A stretch of 64,000 bases of DNA from assembly GCF_900236475.1 (NCBI RefSeq), contig NZ_LT963352.1:496001-560000 (forward strand), read 5' to 3'. Each line of letters opens with the position of its first letter. The stretch's first letter is position 1. The DNA comes from Streptomyces chartreusis NRRL 3882. Lineage in GTDB: Bacteria > Actinomycetota > Actinomycetes > Streptomycetales > Streptomycetaceae. Below the pieces are notes generated by a model, which was not told the origin of the DNA, searched no databases, and saw only the letters and a program-made list of their open reading frames with translations. Shown here one piece after another: positions 26,664 through 35,319 of the stretch. The position numbers were made by a program, and so were the translations under genes.

Positions 26664-26780
26664 CGCGACTCCAGAGGGGTTGGCACGGTCGGGAAGAAAC
26701 CGGTGTCCACTCTGTCGTGACCTGCGCCCATGCGTCCAACAGAAGAATCCGATGGAATTCAGCGGTTACGCTTCTCAGTC

Positions 26781-27791
26781 ATGGAACTGCGCCACTTGCA
26801 GCACTTCGTCGCGGTCGCCGAGGACCAGCACTTCACGCGGGCGGCGGAACGACTCCTGGTGTCCCAGTCGGGCCTGTCCGCCTCGATCCGGGCGCTGGAG
26901 CGGGAGCTCCAGACGCCGCTGTTCGTGCGCACGACCCGCCGCGTGACGCTGACCCCGGCCGGGCGGGCGCTGCTCGGCGAGGCGGAGCGGATCCTGGCGC
27001 AGGTGCGCGCCGCCCACGAGGCGGTGGCGGCGGTGCAGGGCGTACTGCGCGGCATGCTCGCGCTCGGCAGTGAGCAGTGCATCGCCGGGGTGCATGTCGC
27101 GGGGCTGCTCGCCACCTTCCGGCACCGGCATCCGGACGTGGAGATCTGCCTGCGGCAGGCCGGGTCGGGCGCGCTGGCGGAGGAGGTCGCGGCCGGGCGG
27201 CTCGACCTGGCGTTCGCCGTGCGGACGCAGGCCGACAGCGACCAGCTGCGGTCGGTGCCGCTGAGCAGCGAGCCGATGACGCTGCTGTGCCATTCCAGCC
27301 ACCGGCTCGCCGCCGCCGGTGCGGCCGTCACGCCGGAGGAACTGGGCGGGGAGGTGTTCGTCGACTTCCACCCGGACTGGGGTCCGCGCCGCACCACCGA
27401 CACGGTGTTCGCCGCCGCCGGCGTACGGCGGACCGTGGCCCTGGAGGTGAACGACGTGCACACCCTGCTCGACCTGGTCGACGAGAACCTCGGCGTCGCC
27501 GTCGTGCCGCGGCACTTCGCGCACAAGCGCGCCTCCCTGACCGCACTGCCGGTGAAGGGAACGGGCGAGGCGGTCTACGAGACGGTGGCCCTGCTGCCGC
27601 CCCGGCAGGCCACCAGCCCGGCCGCCCGGGCGCTGATGGCGCTGCTGGAGGCCACGGGCACGTCGACGGGGAGCACGAGCACGTCGACGGGGGCCACGGG
27701 CGGGTCGCCCGGGGCCACACGAGCGACACCGGGGGCCGCGAGGACCTCGCCCGAGGCCACAGGCGTGACACCGGAGACCATGGGCGCGTAA
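26781..27791 (+). CDS. LysR-family regulator with a repetitive C-terminal tail
   Basis: A 336-residue LysR protein. The helix-turn-helix (about 1-60) reads LRHLQHFVAVAEDQHFTRAAERLLVSQSGLSASIRALERE. The effector domain (about 90-292) has LGSEQCIAGVHVAGLL and DLVDENLGVAVVPRHFAH. About 35 extra residues at the end are degenerate Thr/Gly/Pro/Ala repeats not found in normal LysR proteins. ATG 26781 follows TACGCT (26767-26772) by eight bases, suggesting a leaderless mRNA. It probably controls the divergent YghZ-type reductase and itself. Confidence 0.88.
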   Translation: MELRHLQHFVAVAEDQHFTRAAERLLVSQSGLSASIRALERELQTPLFVRTTRRVTLTPAGRALLGEAERILAQVRAAHEAVAAVQGVLRGMLALGSEQCIAGVHVAGLLATFRHRHPDVEICLRQAGSGALAEEVAAGRLDLAFAVRTQADSDQLRSVPLSSEPMTLLCHSSHRLAAAGAAVTPEELGGEVFVDFHPDWGPRRTTDTVFAAAGVRRTVALEVNDVHTLLDLVDENLGVAVVPRHFAHKRASLTALPVKGTGEAVYETVALLPPRQATSPAARALMALLEATGTSTGSTSTSTGATGGSPGATRATPGAARTSPEATGVTPETMGA

Positions 27792-27877
27792 GGCGCACAG
27801 CACAGGCCGTCACACCGGAGATCACGAGCGCGCAAGCGCAGACCACAGCCGCGACACCGGAGACCACCGGCGTGTGA
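27655..27877. repeat. Degenerate Thr/Pro-coding repeat tract
   Basis: Loosely repeated units such as ACACCGGAGACCA and ACGTCGACGGGG run from inside the LysR gene across its stop (27789-27791) to 27877. After the stop the same repeat reads open in another frame (TPETTGV-like). Confidence 0.6.
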
Positions 27878-27918
27878 ACCGGGGCGCACGGGGCGCGGCG
27901 ATGCGCGATGGTGGAGAC

Positions 27919-28434
27919 ATGCATGCGAAGGACATCCTCATCGACGGCTACAACCGCATCCGGGAAGAAGTCCACGCCACCGTCGAGGGCCTCGGGCCCG
28001 ACGAACTGAGCGCCCGCCCCTCCCCCGACACCAACTCCATCGCCTGGCTGGTCTGGCACCTCACCCGTGTCCAGGACGACCACGTCGCCGACGCCTTCGA
28101 CCTCGACCAGGTGTGGCTGTCCCAGGACTGGGAGAAGCGCTTCGGCCTCGGTCTGCCCCGGCACGACACGGGCTACGGCCACAGTCCGGCCAAGGTCGCC
28201 AAGGTCCGGGTCGACTCCGGCGAGCTGCTGACCGGCTACTACGACGCCGTGCACGACCAGACCCTCGAAGCCCTGCGCGGTCTGGCGGCCAAGGAGCTGG
28301 AGCGCGTCGTCGACGAGCGCTGGGACCCGCCGGTCACCCTGGGCGTCCGGCTGGTCAGCGTCCTGTCCGACGATCTCCAGCACATCGGACAGGCCGCCTA
28401 CCTCAGGGGACTGCTTCAGAGCGCGGCCTCGTAA
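27919..28434 (+). CDS. DinB/DUF664 family protein
   Basis: A 171-residue four-helix protein of the DinB/MST fold. Metal-binding His positions are visible in [19 protein letters not shown] (two His) and [16 protein letters not shown] (third). Actinobacterial members are often mycothiol- or bacillithiol-dependent transferases, but the substrate cannot be told. ATG 27919 follows GGTGGAG; ATG 27901 is an alternative. Its 3' end overlaps the convergent adenosine deaminase gene by 19 bp. Confidence 0.85.
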   Translation: MHAKDILIDGYNRIREEVHATVEGLGPDELSARPSPDTNSIAWLVWHLTRVQDDHVADAFDLDQVWLSQDWEKRFGLGLPRHDTGYGHSPAKVAKVRVDSGELLTGYYDAVHDQTLEALRGLAAKELERVVDERWDPPVTLGVRLVSVLSDDLQHIGQAAYLRGLLQSAAS

Positions 28435-29501
28435 CCGGGCAGGACCACGTCCCGGATCAGCGCGTTCCGCTCGTCGAACGGGAGGAACGCGCTCTTCAGG
28501 GCGTTCACCGTGACCGTGCGCAGGTCCTCGACGGTCCAGCCCGCCTGCTCGACCAGCAGGGACATCTCGCGGGTCATCGTGGTGCCCGACACGAGCCGGT
28601 TGTCGGTGTTCAGGGTGACGCGGAAGCCGAGGTCCTTCAGGGCGGTGATCGGATGCTCGGCGATGGAGGTCGCGGCGCCGGTCTGGAGGTTGGAGGTCGG
28701 GCACATCTCCAGGGCGACACGCCGGTCGCGCACCCAGCCCGCGAGACGGCCGAGCTTGCCCGACGCGAGGTCGGGGATGTCGTCGGTGATGCGCACGCCG
28801 TGCCCGATGCGCTGGGCGCCGCACACCTGAAGGGCCTGGTGGATGCTGGGCAGGCCGTGCGCCTCCCCGGCGTGGATGGTGAACGGCACGTTCTCGCGGC
28901 GCAGGTGCTCGAAGGCCGCGAGGTGGTCGGCGGGCGGGAAGCCGTCCTCGGCGCCGGCGATGTCGAAGCCGACGACACCGGCGTCCCGGAACGCCACGAC
29001 CAGATCCGCGATCTCCCGGCTGCGGTCGAACATCCGCATCCCGCACAGCAGCGTCCCGACCCGCACGGGCGTCCCGGCGGCCGCTGCCTTGGCCATACCG
29101 GCCGCGAGCCCCTCCTGCACCGTCTCGACGACCTCGGGCAGGGTCAGTCCGCCCCTGACCATCAGCTCCGGCGCGTAGCGCACCTCGCCGTAGACGACAC
29201 CGTCCGCGGCGAGGTCGAGCACGTACTCCTCGGCGGTGCGCAACAGGCCCTCCCGGGTCTGCATGACGGCGAGGGTGTGCTCGAAGGTGGCTATGTAGCG
29301 CACCAGGTCGCCGGAGTTGGCGGCCTCGTAGTACCAGGCGGCGAGTTCGGCGGCGTCGGTGGTGGGCAGCGTGTGGCCGACCGCGTCCGCGAGCTCCACC
29401 ACGGTCGAGGGGCGCAGGCCGCCGTCGAGGTGGTCGTGCAGCACGGCCTTGGGCAGCCGGCGGAGGGTGTCGGTGTCGGTGTCGATACGGGGCGCGGTCA
29501 T
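28416..29501 (-). CDS. add: Adenosine deaminase
   Basis: A 361-residue zinc hydrolase that converts adenosine to inosine in purine salvage. Metal and catalytic motifs are complete: [10 protein letters not shown] (two zinc His), the HAGEAHG motif with the catalytic Glu, IGHGVR, MCPTSN, and [10 protein letters not shown] with the zinc Asp. Streptomyces usually have several paralogues; this one stands alone. The start is ATG 29501. Confidence 0.95.
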   Translation of the reverse strand: MTAPRIDTDTDTLRRLPKAVLHDHLDGGLRPSTVVELADAVGHTLPTTDAAELAAWYYEAANSGDLVRYIATFEHTLAVMQTREGLLRTAEEYVLDLAADGVVYGEVRYAPELMVRGGLTLPEVVETVQEGLAAGMAKAAAAGTPVRVGTLLCGMRMFDRSREIADLVVAFRDAGVVGFDIAGAEDGFPPADHLAAFEHLRRENVPFTIHAGEAHGLPSIHQALQVCGAQRIGHGVRITDDIPDLASGKLGRLAGWVRDRRVALEMCPTSNLQTGAATSIAEHPITALKDLGFRVTLNTDNRLVSGTTMTREMSLLVEQAGWTVEDLRTVTVNALKSAFLPFDERNALIRDVVLPGYEAAL

Positions 29502-29547
29502 GTGCGTGTTCCTCGGCAGTGCGTGTTGCGGTCGGCGGCGGGCGGTG

Positions 29548-29943
29548 TCAAAGGGCGGCGGGCTGGAGCAGGTCCCAGCGGTTGCCGTACAGGTCCTGGA
29601 AGACGGCGACGGTTCCGTACGGCTCGTGCCGCGGCTCCTCCAGGAACGTCACGCCGGCGGCGGTCATGCGGGCGTGGTCCCGGGCGAAGTCGTCGGTGTG
29701 CAAGAAGAACCCGACCCGGCCGCCGGTCTGGTCCCCGACCCGGTCGGCCTGCGCCGCCCCCTCGGCACGGGCGAGCAGCAGACCGCTGCCCGTTCCCGAG
29801 GTCCCGGGTTCGACGACGACCCAGCGCGACCCGTCGGGCCGGGGAGTGTCCTCGGCGAGCCGGAACCCGAGGGCCTCGGTGTAGAAGCGGATCGCCTCGT
29901 CGTAGTCGTCGACGACGAGGGTGACCAGGGCGATACGTCGCAT
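29548..29943 (-). CDS. Single-domain VOC/glyoxalase-like protein
   Basis: A 131-residue VOC protein: [29 protein letters not shown], then [17 protein letters not shown] and [22 protein letters not shown] 29943 has GGAAGG seven bases upstream; the longer frame to 30522 overlaps the divergent gene. It could be co-transcribed with adenosine deaminase (46-bp gap). Substrate unknown. Confidence 0.85.
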   Translation of the reverse strand: MRRIALVTLVVDDYDEAIRFYTEALGFRLAEDTPRPDGSRWVVVEPGTSGTGSGLLLARAEGAAQADRVGDQTGGRVGFFLHTDDFARDHARMTAAGVTFLEEPRHEPYGTVAVFQDLYGNRWDLLQPAAL

Positions 29944-30025
29944 CAGGACCTTCCGGAGCGTGTGGTTGACGGGAGAGGTTATACGTAACACCCATGGGAT
30001 GCAAAACCCCCCTCGACGCTCGGAG

Positions 30026-30053
30026 GACCTAGGTCTCCGGCCTACGACGCCGG
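30026..30053. promoter_or_regulatory. Palindrome and hairpin between divergent genes
   Basis: GACCTAGGTC (30026-30035) is a perfect 10-bp palindrome, followed by CCGGC-ctacgac-GCCGG (30037-30053). They lie in the 150-bp gap between the VOC and PNPOx-like genes and may form an operator. Confidence 0.35.
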
Positions 30054-30093
30054 CCCGAGGTGGTCCGCTCTGCCACGCGCTAGCGTCCCGGCC

Positions 30094-30552
30094 ATGAAGA
30101 TCAGCGAGCCGCCCCGCACCCCCGCGCAGCGCAAGGCCGACCTCCTGAACCGTATGGAGCGGGAGATCGACATCTGGGTCGCCACGGCGGACACCGAGGG
30201 CGTGCCGTGCCTGGTCCCGCTCTGGTTCGTGTGGCACGACGAGGCGGTGTGGCTGTGCACACGGCTGACCAATCCCACGGGCCGCAATCTGCGGGATGGC
30301 CGGCGGGCCCGGCTGGCCCTCGGTGACACCCGGGACGTCGTGCTCGTCGACGGTGAGGTGGAGACCTTCACGATCCCCGAGGTGCCGTCGGCGGCGGCCG
30401 AGGCCTTCCGTGTGAAGACCGGCTGGGATCCGCGCGGGGACCACGCGTCCTACGCGTTCTTCCGGGTGCGGCCGCGCGCGGCGCAGGCGTGGTGCGAGCA
30501 GCACGAGCTGCCGCGCCGGCACCTCATGCGGGACGGGGCCTGGGTGGTCTGA
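30094..30552 (+). CDS. Pyridoxamine 5'-phosphate oxidase-like FMN-binding protein
   Basis: A 152-residue split-barrel protein. The FMN-binding core reads IDIWVATADTEGVPCLVPLWFVWHDEAVWLCT, then NLRDGRRARLALGDTRDVVLVDGEVE. Such actinobacterial proteins reduce F420- or FMN-linked substrates, or bind haem or flavin. TAGCGTCCCGGCC upstream of ATG 30094 looks like a leaderless promoter. It ends four bases before the convergent reductase gene. Confidence 0.82.
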   Translation: MKISEPPRTPAQRKADLLNRMEREIDIWVATADTEGVPCLVPLWFVWHDEAVWLCTRLTNPTGRNLRDGRRARLALGDTRDVVLVDGEVETFTIPEVPSAAAEAFRVKTGWDPRGDHASYAFFRVRPRAAQAWCEQHELPRRHLMRDGAWVV

Positions 30553-30556
30553 CCGG

Positions 30557-31465
30557 TCAACCGGCCGCCGGGCGCGGCGTGTTCAGCCGGTCCAGTTCCC
30601 CGTCGGTGAGGCGGATCGCGCCCGCCGCCACATTCTCCACGAGGTGGCCGGGGTTGCCGGTGCCGGGTATGGCGAGCACATGGGCGCCTTGGTGCAGGGT
30701 CCAGGCGATGCGGATCTGCGCGGGGCTCGCGCCATGGGCACGGGCCACGGCTCGCACCGCCTCGTCGTGGGCGGTGGTGGCGCCGTGCTCGCCGCCCTCG
30801 CCGGCGACGGCGTAGAACGGCACGAACGCGATGCCCTGTTCGCCGCAGGTCCGCAGCAGTTCGTCGGTGGCGGGGTCGGGGCGGTCGAGGGCGTACCGGT
30901 TCTGCACGCAGACCACGGGGGCGATGGCCTGCGCCTCGGCGAGGTGGCGGGGCGTGACGTTGGAGATGCCCAGGTGCCGGATCAGGCCTGCCTCGCGCAG
31001 TTCCGCGAGGGCCCCGAAGTGCTCGGCGATCGAGTCGTACTTCGGCATCCGGCGCAGATTGACCACGTCGAGGTGATCGCGGCCGAGCTGGCGCAGGTTC
31101 TCCTCCACGTGCCCGCGCAGGTCCTCGGGGCGGGCCGAGGTGCCCCACTGCCCGTCATAGGTCCGGTGGGGGCCCACCTTGGTGACGATGACCAGGTCGT
31201 CGGGGTACGGCGCCAGCGCGCTGTTGATGAGCTCGTTGGCGGAGCGCAGCGACGAGAAGTAGAAGGCGGCCGTGTCGATGTGGTTCACACCGAGGTCGAT
31301 CGCCTTGCGCAGGACGGCGATCGACCGGTCGCGGTCACTCGGGGTGCCGAGATGGAAGGCGGCACTGCCCGTCAGCCGCATCGCGCCGAAGCCGAGGCGG
31401 TGGACGGGCAGGTCGCCGAGTTTCCAGGTGCCCGCGGCGTCCGCGGTGATCGTCTGTGAGCTCAT
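30557..31465 (-). CDS. Aldo/keto reductase
   Basis: A 302-residue reductase: LGFGAMRLTG, NHIDTAAFYFSSLRSANEL (Asp and Tyr), VIVTKVGPHRTYDG (Lys), LDVVNLRRMP (the position usually His is Asn-Leu-Arg here) and IPGTGNPGHLVEN. ATG 31465 is chosen over 31483 because the extra six residues lack homology and a ribosome site. It lies 27 bp after the chitinase stop on the same strand and could be read from the chitinase promoter. Confidence 0.85.
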   Translation of the reverse strand: MSSQTITADAAGTWKLGDLPVHRLGFGAMRLTGSAAFHLGTPSDRDRSIAVLRKAIDLGVNHIDTAAFYFSSLRSANELINSALAPYPDDLVIVTKVGPHRTYDGQWGTSARPEDLRGHVEENLRQLGRDHLDVVNLRRMPKYDSIAEHFGALAELREAGLIRHLGISNVTPRHLAEAQAIAPVVCVQNRYALDRPDPATDELLRTCGEQGIAFVPFYAVAGEGGEHGATTAHDEAVRAVARAHGASPAQIRIAWTLHQGAHVLAIPGTGNPGHLVENVAAGAIRLTDGELDRLNTPRPAAG

Positions 31466-31492
31466 CGACGGAGTCTCACACACGCCTCGCCG

Positions 31493-32383
31493 TCAGCAGT
31501 AGAGGTTCCCGCCGGGTGACGTGCCGAGGATCTGCGTGAACCGCTGGTAGTTGGTCACGCGGCTCTGCACCTGCGCCGGGTTCTTGCCGTCGCACTCCAG
31601 GGAGCCGTTGATGCTGCGGATCGTCTGGCCGAATCCGGCGCCGTTCACCATGGCGTTGTGCGGGGTCATGGTGCCGGGACCGGTCTGGGTGTTCCAGTAC
31701 CACAGGGCCGTCTTCCAGGCGACGGCCGCGTCGTTCTGGACCAGCCAGGGGTTGTTCAGCAGATCGATGCCGAGCGCGTCGCCCGCGGCCTTGTAGTTGA
31801 AGTTCCAGCTCAGCTGGATCGGGCCGCGCCCGTAGTAGGCGGCCTGGCCGGCCGGGCAGCCGTAGGGGCGGCTCCAGTCGCAGTAGTGCGGGTAGTTGGC
31901 GGTGTTCTGCTCCACCACGTGCACCAGGCCGCCGGTCTCGTGGCTGACGTTGGCGAGGAAGGCGGCGGCCTCCTGCTTCTTCACCGTGTCGCTGCCGGTG
32001 TTGGCGAAGCCGGGGTAGGCGCTCAGGGCCGCCGTCAGCCCGCTGTAGGTGTAGAAGGGATTCCGGTTCGGGAACATCTGGTTGAACTGCGCCTCGGTCA
32101 CGACGAATCGGGCGGCCGGCGTGCCCGGACCGCTGTCGCAGGCGTACGGCTCCCAGTACCAGGTGCTGATGGTCGGGTCGTAACCCGGGTTGGCGTGCTC
32201 GGCCACGTACGCCTTGCCGTCGGTGTAGCGGACGATGTCGCCGGCGGCGTAGGACCTGCCCGCCACCCAGTCGGGATAACTGGAGCACGCGGCGGCGGAG
32301 GCGCTGGCGGCCGGCAGGAGTACCGGTGCGGTGCCCGCGAGGGCGAGGGTGGCCAGGACGGCGGAGACACGACGTCTCGTCAT
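31493..32383 (-). CDS. Secreted GH19 chitinase with N-terminal chitin-binding domain
   Basis: A 296-residue exoenzyme. A signal peptide (about 1-31, ending ASASA) precedes a CBM5/12 chitin-binding module (about 33-82; YPDWVAGRSYAAGDIVRYTDGKAY and WYWEPYAC). The GH19 catalytic domain (about 90-296) has the general acid Glu in FLANVSHETGG, the second Glu in VVEQN, and YYGRGPIQLSWNFNY. It hydrolyses chitin with inversion, like ChiF/ChiG of S. coelicolor. Two DasR-type boxes lie 137-169 bp upstream, so N-acetylglucosamine should induce it. Confidence 0.93.
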   Translation of the reverse strand: MTRRRVSAVLATLALAGTAPVLLPAASASAAACSSYPDWVAGRSYAAGDIVRYTDGKAYVAEHANPGYDPTISTWYWEPYACDSGPGTPAARFVVTEAQFNQMFPNRNPFYTYSGLTAALSAYPGFANTGSDTVKKQEAAAFLANVSHETGGLVHVVEQNTANYPHYCDWSRPYGCPAGQAAYYGRGPIQLSWNFNYKAAGDALGIDLLNNPWLVQNDAAVAWKTALWYWNTQTGPGTMTPHNAMVNGAGFGQTIRSINGSLECDGKNPAQVQSRVTNYQRFTQILGTSPGGNLYC

Positions 32384-32519
32384 GGGATCAACTCCTTTGC
32401 GGAGCACGGCCGCACCCGTCGAGGGCAGGGCGAAGCAGAGCCTTCACCGCACGCACCGGAGGACCGGTCACGGCGTGGGCGCGGCCGTGGTGGGGGGTTG
32501 CGGAGGCACACTCAACCGC

Positions 32520-32552
32520 GTTGGTCTGTACCAGTCAAGGGTGTAGACCAGT
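32520..32552 (-). promoter_or_regulatory. Two DasR-responsive (dre) boxes of the chitinase gene
   Basis: The dre consensus is ACTGGTCTAGACCAGT. GTTGGTCTGTACCAGT at 32520-32535 matches 12 of 16 and AAGGGTGTAGACCAGT at 32537-32552 matches 13 of 16. The boxes are spaced 17 bp apart, like the direct repeats of known chitinase promoters. On the minus strand TTGACT overlaps the first box as a possible -35 element. Confidence 0.75.
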
Positions 32553-32557
32553 CATGC

Positions 32558-32995
32558 TCACACGCGTGCCGACTCCGCCAGCGTCGCGGCCAGCCGGACC
32601 AGCAGGGACCGCAGCAGTTCGTCGTCGTCCTCGCCGAGCGCGGGCCAGCCGGCGCGCACCGCGTGGTCGAGCCGCTGCCCGTACTCCCGGCCGCGGGGGG
32701 TGAGGTGGGCGAGGACGCGGCGGCGATCGAAGGGGTCGACCCTACGGTGCACGAGGTTCTGGTCGACGAGCTGGTCGACCAGCTTGGTCAGCGTCGGAGG
32801 CGGCAGAAACGCGGCCTCCGCGATCGCCGTCATATGGTGCCCCTCGCCGTCCGACAGCAGCACCAGCACCCGCCACGCGTCGAGCGAGCAGCCCTCCTTC
32901 TCCAGCACGGCCTGCAACCGCCGCGCCGCCAGCCGCTCGGCCCGCGTCAGCAGTTGCACCAGGTCGTCGGGCCGCCGCGGGACAGGGGTGGGCAT
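32558..32995 (-). CDS. MarR-family regulator
   Basis: A 145-residue winged-helix protein: LQAVLEKEGCSLDAWRVLVLLSDGEGHHMTAIAEAAFLPPPTLTKLVDQLVDQNLVHRRVDPFDRRRVLAHLTPRG covers the recognition helix and wing. It represses its own promoter in most family members. Divergent from a solute-binding-like gene, with a 24-bp inverted repeat (33018-33041) between the two as the likely operator. A CCTAG-containing segment just before the ATG suggests a short leader. Confidence 0.9.
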   Translation of the reverse strand: MPTPVPRRPDDLVQLLTRAERLAARRLQAVLEKEGCSLDAWRVLVLLSDGEGHHMTAIAEAAFLPPPTLTKLVDQLVDQNLVHRRVDPFDRRRVLAHLTPRGREYGQRLDHAVRAGWPALGEDDDELLRSLLVRLAATLAESARV

Positions 32996-33017
32996 CTTGC
33001 TCCTAGTTCGACAAGAG

Positions 33018-33041
33018 GTGCGTCCATCCTAGGAGACGCAC
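33018..33041. promoter_or_regulatory. Inverted repeat, probable MarR operator
   Basis: GTGCGTC-N10-GACGCAC with exact seven-base arms; the spacer contains the palindrome TCCTAGGA. It lies 22 bp upstream of the marR start and 35 bp upstream of the divergent gene. Confidence 0.6.
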
Positions 33042-33076
33042 TGGAGTTCGTCCGGCGGAGCCGGAATCATGACGCC

Positions 33077-34189
33077 ATGGTCCGGCACGATCTCCCCGCG
33101 CCCGAGTGGTTCACGGCCGACGACTCCGTCCTCGGCGTGGCGCTCGTGTTCCCCTTGCAGGGGCCGGCCGGGATCTTCGGGCCCGCCTGTGAGCTGTGCG
33201 CGCGGCTGGCGGCCGAGGAGGTCAACCGGGACGGCGGCGTACTCGGCAGGGAGCTCCGGCTGGTGCCGGTCGACGGCTCGAAAACGCCCCGCGAGGTCGC
33301 CGGCCATGTCGAGGCGCTGGTGGACCTGGGTGTCGTGCAGGGCGTCACGGGCTGGCACATCTCCTCGGTGCGCCAGGCGCTGGCGCCGCGGATCGCGCAC
33401 CGCGTCCCGTACGTGTACACCGCGCTGTACGAGGGCGGTGAGGACACGGCGGGCGTGTTCCTGACGAGCGAGACGCCGCGGGACCAACTGCGGCCCGCCA
33501 TGGACCTGCTGGCGCACGAGCGCGGGGTGCGGCGGTGGTTCGTCGTCGGCAACGACTACGTGTGGCCGCGGCGTACGGCACGGGCGGCCCGCGGGTACGC
33601 GCACGCGTCCGGCGGGTCCGTCACCGGCGAGGTCTACCTCCCGCTCGGCACCGACGATTTCGAGCCGGTGCTGCGCCGCATCGAGCGCTCGGACGCCGAC
33701 GGGGTGCTGATGCTGCTCGTCGGCAGCGACGCGGTGCGCTTCAACCGGGCGTTCGCGGCGCACGGCCTGCACGCGCGCTGTCTGCGGCTGAGCACGCTGA
33801 TGGACGAGAACATGCTGATGGCGAGCGGCCCGGCGGCAACCGAGGACCTCTACAGCACGGCCGGGTTCTTCGCCTCGCTGGCCAACCGGGACACCCTCGA
33901 CTTCCACGGGCAGTACGCGGCCCGGTACGGCGTCGAGGCGCCCGCCCTCGGCAGCCTCGGCGAGTCCTGCTACGAGGGCGTGCTGTTGCTGGCCGCGCTG
34001 CTGAAGCGCGCCGGGACGCTGAACGTGTCGGCGATCGGGGCGGCGGCGGGCGCGGTGTCGTACGAGGGCCCGCGCGGCCTGCTGCACCTGCGGGACAGTC
34101 ATGTGCGCCAGCGCATCTACCTGGCCCGCGCCGACGGCCTCGACTTCGACATACTGACGGAACTGGGCCCGCGCGGGGCGCGCAGCTGA
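33077..34189 (+). CDS. Cytosolic AmiC/UrtA-like substrate-binding protein
   Basis: A 370-residue periplasmic-binding-protein fold (Peripla_BP_5 type): LGVALVFPLQGPAGIFGPACELCARLAAEEVNRDGG, GVTGWHISSVRQALAPRI and VPYVYTALYEGGED. ATG 33077 gives no signal peptide or lipobox, and no permease or ATPase genes are near, so it is probably a ligand sensor like AmiC of Pseudomonas rather than a transporter part. Divergent from marR and followed 67 bp later by an acyl-CoA dehydrogenase gene on the same strand. Confidence 0.82.
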   Translation: MVRHDLPAPEWFTADDSVLGVALVFPLQGPAGIFGPACELCARLAAEEVNRDGGVLGRELRLVPVDGSKTPREVAGHVEALVDLGVVQGVTGWHISSVRQALAPRIAHRVPYVYTALYEGGEDTAGVFLTSETPRDQLRPAMDLLAHERGVRRWFVVGNDYVWPRRTARAARGYAHASGGSVTGEVYLPLGTDDFEPVLRRIERSDADGVLMLLVGSDAVRFNRAFAAHGLHARCLRLSTLMDENMLMASGPAATEDLYSTAGFFASLANRDTLDFHGQYAARYGVEAPALGSLGESCYEGVLLLAALLKRAGTLNVSAIGAAAGAVSYEGPRGLLHLRDSHVRQRIYLARADGLDFDILTELGPRGARS

Positions 34190-34256
34190 CGGGGCCGGGC
34201 GAACGACACGCCCCGGGAGCGGCATCCCGCGTCGCGCGACCGGGAGAATCTGTCCC

Positions 34257-35319
34257 ATGAGCTCCACGCCCCTCGCCTCCCCGCCCCACCCCCTCGTCAC
34301 CAGCGCCCGGCGACTCGCGCGCGATCTCCTCGTCCCGCACGCCGAGCGCGTCGACCAGGAGGAGGTGCCGGCGAGCCACATCGAGGCGGTGAGGCGGTCG
34401 GGGCTGCTCGGGCTGGGCGCGCCGGAGGAGTACGGCGGGGCGGACGCGCCCGTCGCCGTGGCACGGGAGATCGCGGAGATCCTGGCCGGGGCGTGCTGCT
34501 CCACATGGTTCGTGCAGACACAGCACCACACACCGGTGAAGCTGCTCGCCACATACGACTCGCCGGTCCGGGAGAGGCTGCTGCGCCCGCTGGCGACCGG
34601 CGAGTCGCTGGCCGGCATCGCGTTCGCCCACGTCCGTGCCTTTCCCCGCGTGCCCGTGCGGGCGATGGCCGAGCGGGGCGGCTGGCGCTTCGAGGGCACG
34701 GTGCCCTGGTACACGGGCTGGGGCCTGAACGACGTGATGCTGCTGGCCGGTGTGACGGACACGGCCGAGGTGGTGTTCGTCGTCGCCGAGGCCCGCGCAC
34801 AGCCGGGGATGCGTCCGTCGGCGCCGATGCGGCTCGCGGCCCTCACCGCAGCCCGTACGGTCCCTGGAGCTGGACGGCCTGTGGGTGCCGGAGGAAGCCG
34901 TGGTGCTGCGCGTCTCACAGGAGCGGTTCGCCCTGGTCGACCTGCCCAGGGCCGCCAACACCAGTCCGGCCGTGTTCGGGGTGGCGAGCGCGGCACTGGA
35001 CCTGGTGGCGGACGCCCCGGACGGCCAGGAGCCGGCCCGGGTGCTGCGGGCCCGGCTCGACGAGGTCAGGCGAGAGGCCTACGCCCTGGCCGACCACCCG
35101 GTCCCGCACGAATGCGTCCCGGAACTGCTGGCGGTGAAGACAAGGGCGTACGACGTGCTGCGGGCGGCCACGACCGCGGCGATCGTGGCCGGGGGCGGCC
35201 GGTCCATGGCCCTGGGCAGCAAGGCGCAACGGCTGGCGCGCGAGGGGATGTTTCTGCTGGTGCAGGCCCAGACGGCCGAGGCACGCCGGACGCACCTCGG
35301 CGCGCTGGCGTCCGGCTAG
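34257..35319 (+). pseudogene. Acyl-CoA dehydrogenase-like gene with a frameshift
   Basis: Codons from ATG 34257 to about 34859 encode the N-terminal and middle ACAD regions (VTSARRLARDLLVPHAERVDQEEVPASHIEAVRRSG, GLGAPEEYGG, WYTGWGLNDVMLLAG). The homologous frame then continues one base later from 34861 (SLELDGLWVPEEAVVLRVSQERFALVDLPRAANTSP) to the stop at 35319. One extra base near 34860, or two missing, would explain it. The joined protein would be about 353 residues. As written, translation runs into a shadow frame. It is either a pseudogene or a sequence error. The joined sequence resembles flavin monooxygenase-type ACADs. Confidence 0.8.

Noticed and set aside
29985..30085. Possible tRNA on the minus strand (7-base loop GTCGTAG, five-pair stem)
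   Set aside because: The acceptor ends do not pair and there is no T-loop TTCRA pattern, so it is more likely a palindromic regulatory region.
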